Below are positions 1-5,050 of a DNA stretch of 13,886 bases, in pieces. This stretch comes from Planctomycetales bacterium. Its GTDB lineage: Bacteria > Planctomycetota > Planctomycetia > Pirellulales > UBA7805. A model generated the notes under the pieces. It was not told where the DNA came from. It made no database searches and saw only the letters and a list, made by a program, of their open reading frames with translations. A program made the translations under genes and the position numbers. Location: NCBI GenBank assembly GCA_011772275.1, contig WVZU01000066.1, positions 3,988 through 17,873 on the forward strand, written 5' to 3'. Numbering within the stretch: position 1 is the first letter of the stretch; every line of letters starts with the position of its first letter.

Positions 1-41
1 GCTTTAGCACGTGGTTGAGCTCGCGTAAAACGAATGTCGCG

Positions 42-59
42 AGCCCCGTTTACGGGGCT
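42..59. repeat. GC hairpin with TTTA loop
   Basis: AGCCCCG at 42-48 pairs perfectly with CGGGGCT at 53-59 around a TTTA loop. No T-run follows on either strand, so it is not a typical intrinsic terminator. Its layout matches the hairpins at 160-177 and 204-223, which suggests a family of small palindromic elements. Confidence 0.75.
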
Positions 60-159
60 TCCGACTGTCTGACTTTAGCCTGGGCTGACTCGCGGCGGAA
101 CAACACGAAATCAAGCAGCACCACGCGTGATCGCCAGGGCTGAAGCCACCGCGGCCAGA

Positions 160-177
160 AGGCCCGTAAACGGGCCT
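160..177. repeat. GC hairpin with TAAA loop
   Basis: AGGCCCG at 160-166 pairs with CGGGCCT at 171-177 around a TAAA loop. The core CCCGTAAACGGG is nearly the reverse complement of the core of the hairpin at 42-59, so the two may be copies of one element in opposite orientation. CCACC at 146-150 and GGTGG at 182-186 could extend the structure as an outer stem. Confidence 0.75.
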
Positions 178-203
178 CGCCGGTGGGGTCATGGACATCA
201 TCA

Positions 204-223
204 CCCCGGCATAAATGCCGGGG
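204..223. repeat. GC hairpin, 9-bp perfect stem
   Basis: CCCCGGCAT at 204-212 pairs perfectly with ATGCCGGGG at 215-223, leaving only AA between the arms. In practice the inner A-T pairs would open to form a larger loop. It belongs to the same GC-stem, AT-loop class as the two hairpins to its left. Confidence 0.75.
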
Positions 224-364
224 CTCAGAGCTGGGGTGGCCTGCTCTTTAAAATGTAATTCCTGTGATATGAGAGTCGAAACGGCTCCAACGTATACTCG
301 CATGCTGCCAAACAATTAAAATCGTGTAATGCACCCAGTCAGCAGCAGTTGAGGTCCGGAGGGG

Positions 365-439
365 GTCGGGAGTCTTTTTCGCCACCCGTCCCGCTCTCCA
401 GCGATGCAGGGTTTTTTCGTGGCGAAAAAGACTCCCGAC
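365..439. repeat. Perfect 21-bp inverted repeat, 33-base spacer
   Basis: The arms at 365-385 (beginning GTCGGGAGTC and ending CGCCAC) and 419-439 are exact reverse complements over 21 bases. The spacer at 386-418 contains a run of six T. GGGGTC at 362-367 can also pair with GACCCC at 451-456, an alternative outer stem. The arms carry A5/T5 blocks, but neither is placed as a terminator T-run after the stem. Its perfect symmetry suggests a mobile palindromic element or a strong cruciform. The nearest gene starts 268 bases downstream. Confidence 0.85.
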
Positions 440-694
440 GCCGTTAGGCCGACCCCGTTCGTCGTGAGGGCGTTTTGCGGATCGGGAGCGTAAGGGTTGG
501 GTTTACCGGATGGGACCCATCGGGCATCTTTGGCCGGGGGGACTTATCCAGTCCAGCGACCGGCCCTCCCGACCCGCTGGCCGTCGCCTGTCCAGCGAAG
601 CGGTAAAATCGATGCAATCCTCAACCGGCCCGGTTTCTCTCTGTGGTCCATCGTTTTTGATGGCGCAAGATGCATTTCCGGAAAGGTCGCGCTC

Positions 695-709
695 TACAAT
701 AAAAGTATG
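695..709 (+). promoter_or_regulatory. Probable -10 box next to a leaderless start
   Basis: TACAAT at 695-700 matches the bacterial -10 consensus at five of six positions and ends six bases before the ATG at 707. Initiation at the usual distance would start the transcript at or very near the A of that ATG. No Shine-Dalgarno sequence lies in the last 15 bases before the ATG. No good -35 box is found at normal spacing; the hexamer 17 bases upstream is GCATTT. Leaderless translation is therefore an inference from the -10 position alone. Confidence 0.45.
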
Positions 710-2395
710 CGAGCCAAAGCGTCTACCGAAACACTGGTCAGTATGTTCTGCCACCGCGCCGCGGCGGACGCGGATCGGCCGGCGTTTCTCTACCCCATGG
801 GGGGCAGATTCCAGGAATTGACTTGGGAACAACTGCACGACCGCGCCGGACAGGTGGCCCTCCGCCTCGTGCAGATGGGCGTGCAACGGGGCGATCGCGT
901 TGTACAAGTCTCGGAAAATTCGCTGGACTGGCTGATCTGTGACCTCGGCATCATGATGGCCGGAGGCGTGCATGTGCCGCTGCATTCGATGCTGTCCGGA
1001 CCCCAGATCCTGGAACAGGTGCTGGACAGCGGCGCCAAGCTGGTCCTCCTGTCAAACGACCAGCAGGTCAAAAAGCTGCGCAAGCTCGCAGCGCAAATTC
1101 CACCCCACGTCCAACTCTGGACCCACCAACGCTGTTCATGGTGGCTGCGACGGCGTCTTCCCCTGCAGGAGTTCTTCGCAAACGGACCGGTCGGCAGTCG
1201 CGCTGATGTCGCCCACCTGCTGCAGGATACCCTCTCGTCCTTGTCGAGTGAGGATCTGGCAAGCATTTTGTACACGTCCGGTACGACGGGCGAACCGAAG
1301 GGGGTGATGTTAAGCCACGGGAACCTGGTGTTTAACACGCAGGGGACGCTGGAAGCCTTTGGTTCGTTGAAGGAAGAATTGCGGCTCAGCTTTCTTCCCT
1401 GGAGCCACGTTTTTGCTCGGACATGTGATCTCTACACCTGGATCGCCTCCGGGTCCCGGCTGGCCATCGTGGAAAGTCGTGAAAAGATCATCGACAACTG
1501 TGCGGAATTGAAGCCCACCTTGATCAACTCGGTGCCGTACTTCTACGAAAAAATTTACCGCGGCGCGGCCGCCAAGGGCGCTCTGGAAAAGCCACACGTG
1601 GCTCGGCGGCTGCTGGGCGCACGGATCCGGCTCTGCTGCAGTGGTGGGGCCGCTTTGCCGATCCACGTGGCCGAATGGTTTCAGCGACAGGGCGTCTCGT
1701 TGATCGAGGGCTATGGACTCACCGAAACATCGCCAGTGATCACGATGTGCACGCCAGAGGCGTACAAGATCGGTTCCGTCGGCCGGCCGCTCAGCGATGT
1801 CGAAGTCCGCATCGCCGACGACGGGGAGATCCTCACCCGCGGCCCGCATGTCATGCAAGGCTACTACAACAAGCCCGAGGCGACGGCCGAGTGCCTTCGC
1901 GATGGCTGGTTCTACACAGGTGATTTGGGCGAAGTGGACGACCAGGGTTTTCTGCGAATCACCGGGCGGAAGAAAGAAATCATCGTGCTGGCGACCGGCA
2001 AAAATGTGTCCCCCCTGGCGATCGAGTCCCGCTTGACCCAGGATCCGCTTGTTCTCCAAGCCATCGTGGTCGGTGACCAGCGCAATTGCCTGGTCGCCTT
2101 GATTGTGCCCGACCCGGACGCCCTCAAGGCCGAAATCAGCCGCCTGGGGATTCGCGTGTTTACCAAGAATCAGGCCGTCAATCATCCGCAAGTCCTGGAA
2201 CTCTACCAGGACCTGATCCAGCAGCGACTGGCCACACTCTCGACCATCGAACAGGTCGCCAGGTTCAAGCTGATGGACCGGGGTTTTACCATCGAGACCG
2301 GCGAAATGACCCCCACCTTGAAACTGCGACGTGAACTGATTGCCGCCAACTTCGCCGAGGCGATTGAAACGATGTACGCAGATCTTTCTGCCTGA
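707..2395 (+). CDS. Long-chain fatty acid--CoA ligase (FadD-like)
   Basis: This 562-residue enzyme of the AMP-binding (ANL) superfamily activates a fatty acid with ATP and joins it to CoA through an acyl-AMP intermediate, probably at the cytoplasmic face of the inner membrane. Visible motifs, in order: the P-loop YTSGTTGEPKG at residues 189-199, LSFLPWSHVF in the next segment, the adenine-binding YGLTETSP from residue 336, the ribose-binding Asp in YTGDLG (D406), the hinge ITGRKKEII (R421) and the C-terminal catalytic Lys in TLKLRRE (K539). Length and motif order fit the long-chain branch (FadD15-like) better than acetyl-CoA synthetase. I chose the ATG at 707 because family similarity begins just after it; the frame is open to a TTG at 497, but that extension is unlike the family. 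Chain-length preference cannot be read from the sequence. The acyl-CoA dehydrogenase downstream on the same strand fits fatty-acid breakdown. Confidence 0.92.
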   Translation: MRAKASTETLVSMFCHRAAADADRPAFLYPMGGRFQELTWEQLHDRAGQVALRLVQMGVQRGDRVVQVSENSLDWLICDLGIMMAGGVHVPLHSMLSGPQILEQVLDSGAKLVLLSNDQQVKKLRKLAAQIPPHVQLWTHQRCSWWLRRRLPLQEFFANGPVGSRADVAHLLQDTLSSLSSEDLASILYTSGTTGEPKGVMLSHGNLVFNTQGTLEAFGSLKEELRLSFLPWSHVFARTCDLYTWIASGSRLAIVESREKIIDNCAELKPTLINSVPYFYEKIYRGAAAKGALEKPHVARRLLGARIRLCCSGGAALPIHVAEWFQRQGVSLIEGYGLTETSPVITMCTPEAYKIGSVGRPLSDVEVRIADDGEILTRGPHVMQGYYNKPEATAECLRDGWFYTGDLGEVDDQGFLRITGRKKEIIVLATGKNVSPLAIESRLTQDPLVLQAIVVGDQRNCLVALIVPDPDALKAEISRLGIRVFTKNQAVNHPQVLELYQDLIQQRLATLSTIEQVARFKLMDRGFTIETGEMTPTLKLRRELIAANFAEAIETMYADLSA

Positions 2396-2413
2396 GCGAC
2401 GGTTGGGGATCAG

Positions 2414-2444
2414 GGAAATGATGCAGGTACGGAAATGATGCAGG
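2414..2444. repeat. Two-copy 17-bp tandem direct repeat
   Basis: GGAAATGATGCAGG occurs at 2414-2427 and again at 2431-2444, a period of 17 bases. A degenerate third copy, GGAAGTGATGGTAC, lies at 2492-2505 and also resembles the GTAC that links the two full copies. It could be replication slippage or paired protein-binding sites about 1.6 helical turns apart. Confidence 0.7.
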
Positions 2445-2687
2445 AGATAAGTAGCGCACGGCAATCGGCGCCGCCAGGCAGCCGCGCCGTGGGAAGTGAT
2501 GGTACAACCCGCTTTTGGCGAACACCAATCCTGAACGCCTCCGGCTGCCAAAATGGCGAGAGCCCGAATGGGTCACAAACTAGGTATCCAGCGACGATAC
2601 GTCTTTGCCTGGCCAGGAGGGGAGAGGACGCGATTTGACTTCCAGCGTATCGATCCAACGGTGCGCCTCGCATGGCGACGTCTGACG

Positions 2688-2709
2688 CGGCCGGGAAAAG
2701 ACCTGGCCG
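2688..2709 (+). other. Hairpin upstream of the dehydrogenase
   Basis: CGGCCGGG at 2688-2695 pairs with CCTGGCCG at 2702-2709 (one G-T wobble) around an AAAAGA loop. No T-run follows, so it is not a classical terminator. It lies about 170 bases before the start codon. Confidence 0.5.
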
Positions 2710-2793
2710 GTCGCACAGCAGGTGGTTGGGAAGAAAGGCGGGGTAGGTGAAATTGGCTGTCAGAGTTGATAATAAAGCGGGACAGCCACCGCT

Positions 2794-2821
2794 GGGCGGC
2801 GGCTCGCCCTCGATCAGCCGC
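2794..2821 (+). other. Overlapping alternative stems in the likely leader
   Basis: GGGCG at 2794-2798 can pair with CGCCC at 2805-2809. The six bases of that loop, GCGGCT at 2799-2804, can instead pair with AGCCGC at 2816-2821. The two stems interlock, so they either exclude each other or form a strained pseudoknot. They end about 44 bases before the ribosome binding site. The sequences are short and GC-rich, so chance is a real possibility. Confidence 0.4.
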
Positions 2822-2864
2822 AGCCCGCGCGTGTGGTGAAATCGCCGCCTGAGTCGAGCTGCTT

Positions 2865-2870
2865 AAGGAG
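2865..2870 (+). promoter_or_regulatory. Strong Shine-Dalgarno sequence
   Basis: AAGGAG at 2865-2870 stands eight bases before the ATG at 2879, which fixes the start of the dehydrogenase. It contrasts with the ligase upstream, which has no such sequence. An out-of-frame ATG at 2871 directly follows it and is too close to be used. Confidence 0.85.
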
Positions 2871-2878
2871 ATGAACGT

Positions 2879-4819
2879 ATGAAAACGGAACCGATCGACC
2901 CGATGGGTCCAGAGACCCCCGCCGTGGCAGCGGCCCAAAAATCTTTTGCCGAAACGGCCCTGGAGCTGGGTGGGAAGAGTGCCGACGAGGCGCGGCGGAC
3001 CGGTGTGATCGACACGGCCGACGACCAGGTGGAATCCCTGTTCGCCGCTCAGTATCAAACCGTCAACAGCCCCGCTCATCGCGCGGTGTGGGATCGGCCG
3101 CTGCCGGTCCACCTGTTCCAAAGCGAGCAGCCCTCGGTACCGGAAGAGGTCCGGCGCGTGATGGACGATTCGCTGGAGGTCGTGGCGCGGCATCGGCGAG
3201 CTGGCACGCTGCTGGACCAAAACCAAAAAATTCCCGAATCCGTCTTAAGGGACCTGGCCGACGCGGGATACTGGGGTCTGCTGGTCAGCCGGGAATACGG
3301 CGGCAGCGGCGCGCAGTTCGCCGCTTTTGCCCCCTTCCTCACGCAGATGGCAATGTACGATCCCACCATTGCCGGCTTGGCCAGCGTGCACGGCTGTATC
3401 GGCGCGGTCGACCCGGTTCGGACGTTTGGCAATCCGGAACAAAAACAGCGATTCCTGCCCGACCTGGCCAGCGGCCGCAAGCTTTCGGCTTTTGCCCTGA
3501 CCGAACCCTGGGCGGGCTCGGACCTGACCGCCTTGCGGACCCGCGCCGAACGAAAGAACGGACATTTCCTGGTCAATGGCGAAAAGCTGTTTATTACCAA
3601 CGTGGTGCCGGGGCGGACCATCGGTTTGGTCTGCCTGATCGAGGACCGGCCGGCCGTGCTGATTGTGGACCTGCCAGAAGAGGAAAACGATCAGTTCCAA
3701 TTGCGCAAGTACGGGCTCTGGGCGCTGAAGCATACCTACAACCAGGGAATCATTTTTCGCGATTTTCCCGTGCCGGCCGAAAACCTCTTGACGCCACCCA
3801 AGGGAGACGGCTTGACGATCGCCTATCATGGGCTGAACCTGGGACGCGTCTCGTTGTGCGCCAATGCCGCCGGAACCATGCGGCTGATGATGGCCAGCAT
3901 GATTCCCTGGGCTCATTTCCGCCGTACTTACGGGGAATTCATTGCCAAACGCGAACTGGTCCAGCGGCGATTGGGCGCGCTGGCCGGCATGATTGTCGGC
4001 TGCGACGCGCTGGTCGCCTGGTGCGCCGGTCTGATTGACCAGGGTTACCGCGGCGAAATGGAGTGCATTGTGGCCAAGATCTTCGGCAGCGAGATGCAAA
4101 AAGACGCCGCCGTGGAACTGTTTATGAAGACGCACGGCGGCCGCAGCTTCTTGCACGGCCACATGTTCGGCGACAATGTGCACGAATTCCTTGCGCCATG
4201 CATCTACGAAGGAGAGGGCGAAATGTTGGGCATGGCGTTTTTTAAATCGCTGGTGAAAAACCACGGGCGGGAGTATTTCGAGCCGATTGGTCGCGCGCTG
4301 CAGCAAGCCGGGATCCGAAAACCCAACCTGGCGAACCCGGCCCACCTCTGGGCCCTCAAGGCCCCGATGCTCAATTACGGTCGCTGGTTCCTGGGACAAA
4401 AATTCCAGACCCCCGCCCGCGCCGACCTTCCCGATATGCCCCCCCACTTGAAACAACACGCCCAGTTTGCAGCCCGACGCTTGCAAAAAATGCCGCTAAA
4501 GATCAGTCAGACGATGAGCAAGCATCAGTTGGCGCTGGCCGATCGCCAGTGCCGGATGGCCGCCCTTTCCGCCAAGGTCCAGAACCTGCTGGCCATCCTC
4601 TGCACCACCCTCTACGCCGCTCGCCATGACGACGAAGTGATCCACGCCGCGGCCAACGTGCTGTGCCTCGATTTGACCCGCCAAGTCACCGGCGGCCACC
4701 CCAGCGACGGCTACTTCCGGGCCGTCAACCAGCTGGGCCGTACGGTCCTGGACGGCGGATTCCAATCCGTGGCCGGCGTCGACACGGGCGAGATTCTGAT
4801 GAATTACCAGAACCGGTAG
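2879..4819 (+). CDS. Acyl-CoA dehydrogenase, long form
   Basis: This 646-residue flavoenzyme of the acyl-CoA dehydrogenase family catalyses the FAD-dependent alpha,beta-dehydrogenation of an acyl-CoA, the first oxidative step of beta-oxidation. An N-terminal extension of about 70 residues precedes the helical domain (DLADAGYWGLLVSREYGGSG). The family signature FALTEPWAGSDLTALRTRA follows, with TEPWAGSD at residues 208-215. The usual IYEG motif appears as CIYEGEGEM with its Glu at residue 444, the position of the catalytic base in medium-chain enzymes. About 200 residues follow that Glu, far more than in the 380-residue short forms; this tail recalls very-long-chain or FadE-like enzymes, though the whole is shorter than E. 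coli FadE. No signal peptide or membrane helix is evident. The acyl-CoA ligase upstream probably supplies its substrate. Substrate length cannot be decided from sequence alone. Confidence 0.92.
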   Translation: MKTEPIDPMGPETPAVAAAQKSFAETALELGGKSADEARRTGVIDTADDQVESLFAAQYQTVNSPAHRAVWDRPLPVHLFQSEQPSVPEEVRRVMDDSLEVVARHRRAGTLLDQNQKIPESVLRDLADAGYWGLLVSREYGGSGAQFAAFAPFLTQMAMYDPTIAGLASVHGCIGAVDPVRTFGNPEQKQRFLPDLASGRKLSAFALTEPWAGSDLTALRTRAERKNGHFLVNGEKLFITNVVPGRTIGLVCLIEDRPAVLIVDLPEEENDQFQLRKYGLWALKHTYNQGIIFRDFPVPAENLLTPPKGDGLTIAYHGLNLGRVSLCANAAGTMRLMMASMIPWAHFRRTYGEFIAKRELVQRRLGALAGMIVGCDALVAWCAGLIDQGYRGEMECIVAKIFGSEMQKDAAVELFMKTHGGRSFLHGHMFGDNVHEFLAPCIYEGEGEMLGMAFFKSLVKNHGREYFEPIGRALQQAGIRKPNLANPAHLWALKAPMLNYGRWFLGQKFQTPARADLPDMPPHLKQHAQFAARRLQKMPLKISQTMSKHQLALADRQCRMAALSAKVQNLLAILCTTLYAARHDDEVIHAAANVLCLDLTRQVTGGHPSDGYFRAVNQLGRTVLDGGFQSVAGVDTGEILMNYQNR

Positions 4820-4832
4820 CGGGGCGACCCGC
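4819..4832 (+). terminator. Short hairpin at the dehydrogenase stop codon
   Basis: GCGGG at 4819-4823 pairs with CCCGC at 4828-4832 around a GCGA loop, a GNRA-type tetraloop. It begins on the last base of the TAG stop codon. There is no T-run after it, so it is better read as a transcript-end or stability hairpin than as a proven intrinsic terminator. Confidence 0.3.
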
Positions 4833-4874
4833 CAAACTGGACGCCCTGGCCAACCGAACGTAAAATAGAGTGAA

Positions 4875-4904
4875 TTGACAGCTTGTCGCCACGGAAGTTA
4901 GACT
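4875..4904 (+). promoter_or_regulatory. Sigma-70-type promoter of the pilM-like operon
   Basis: A perfect -35 hexamer TTGACA at 4875-4880 is followed after 18 bases by TAGACT at 4899-4904, which matches TATAAT at four positions. Transcription would start near 4911, giving a leader of about 140 bases. A small palindrome, CCGC-TTAG-GCGG at 4907-4918, sits on the predicted start point and could be an operator or an early RNA hairpin. The promoter lies in the only gap between the dehydrogenase and the operon, which supports separate transcription of the operon. Confidence 0.6.
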
Positions 4905-4963
4905 GACCGCTTAGGCGGCCAAGCTGGGACAGCGAACCTGCCTGTCAGGGCCAAGCTCCATCT

Positions 4964-5043
4964 CTCCTCTTCCTCCTGCCAGGGAACTTTTGGTCCAAGG
5001 CGGGCACCTTTGCGCGGCGACAGTTTGGATTGGAACAGAGGAG
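4964..5043 (+). promoter_or_regulatory. Leader with possible Shine-Dalgarno masking and RBS
   Basis: AGAGGAG at 5037-5043 is the ribosome binding site, seven bases before the ATG at 5051. A pyrimidine tract about 70 bases upstream contains CTCCTCT at 4964-4970, the exact reverse complement of all seven bases. Pairing would hide the ribosome binding site. Seven GC-poor-to-moderate pairs across a 66-base loop is weak evidence, so this is a possibility and not a claim of regulation. The ribosome binding site itself is well supported and selects ATG 5051 over the in-frame TTG at 5030. Confidence 0.5.
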
Positions 5044-5050
5044 TTTCGCG

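Larger units (their letters stand above)
1..706. other. Noncoding region rich in hairpins
   Basis: I find no convincing gene here. A 103-codon open frame on the minus strand (4-315) reads straight through several hairpins, matches no family I recognise and has no ribosome binding site, so I leave it out. The frame of the downstream ligase stays open back to a TTG at 497, but that extra N-terminus resembles no part of the family. The region holds three short GC hairpins (42-59, 160-177, 204-223) and one perfect 21-bp inverted repeat (365-439). A further 7-bp inverted repeat (19-25 with 38-44) overlaps the first hairpin and would compete with it. The density of inverted repeats suggests REP-like or MITE-like intergenic elements rather than a decayed gene. 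Confidence 0.6.
2396..2878. other. Intergenic region between ligase and dehydrogenase
   Basis: These 483 bases hold no credible gene. Short open frames on both strands lack family resemblance and ribosome binding sites. The region contains a 17-bp tandem direct repeat near its left end, a hairpin at 2688-2709, and two overlapping inverted repeats at 2794-2821. GATAAT at 2768-2773 resembles a -10 box, but no acceptable -35 lies at 16-18 bases, so I do not call a promoter. No terminator with a T-run follows the ligase stop codon. Whether the dehydrogenase shares the ligase transcript is therefore open. Confidence 0.6.

Noticed and set aside
4..315. 103-codon open frame on the minus strand
   Set aside because: It reads through three hairpins, has no ribosome binding site and matches no family; it is best explained by stop-poor GC-rich repeats.
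1..500. CRISPR array or tRNA in the hairpin-rich left end
   Set aside because: The repeats are few, palindromic and unevenly spaced, with no spacer pattern, and no cloverleaf or CCA end can be drawn.
497..706. In-frame 70-codon extension of the acyl-CoA ligase from a TTG
   Set aside because: The extension is Pro/Arg-rich and unlike the family, while the ATG at 707 fits the usual N-terminus and has a -10 box just upstream.
1310..2551. 413-codon open frame antisense to the acyl-CoA ligase
   Set aside because: It is a shadow of a high-GC gene; the translation shows no domain, and the opposite strand holds a complete ANL enzyme with all its motifs.
2553..2750. 65-codon Arg-rich open frame between ligase and dehydrogenase
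   Set aside because: There is no ribosome binding site, the composition is that of random GC-rich DNA, and no homologue is recognisable.
2753..2773. Possible promoter TTGGCT / GATAAT before the dehydrogenase
   Set aside because: The spacing between the two boxes is only nine bases, and no alternative -35 lies at normal distance.
3245..4486. 413-codon open frame antisense to the acyl-CoA dehydrogenase
   Set aside because: Same reason: stop codons are rare in this phase of GC-rich coding DNA, and the sense frame has family signatures throughout.
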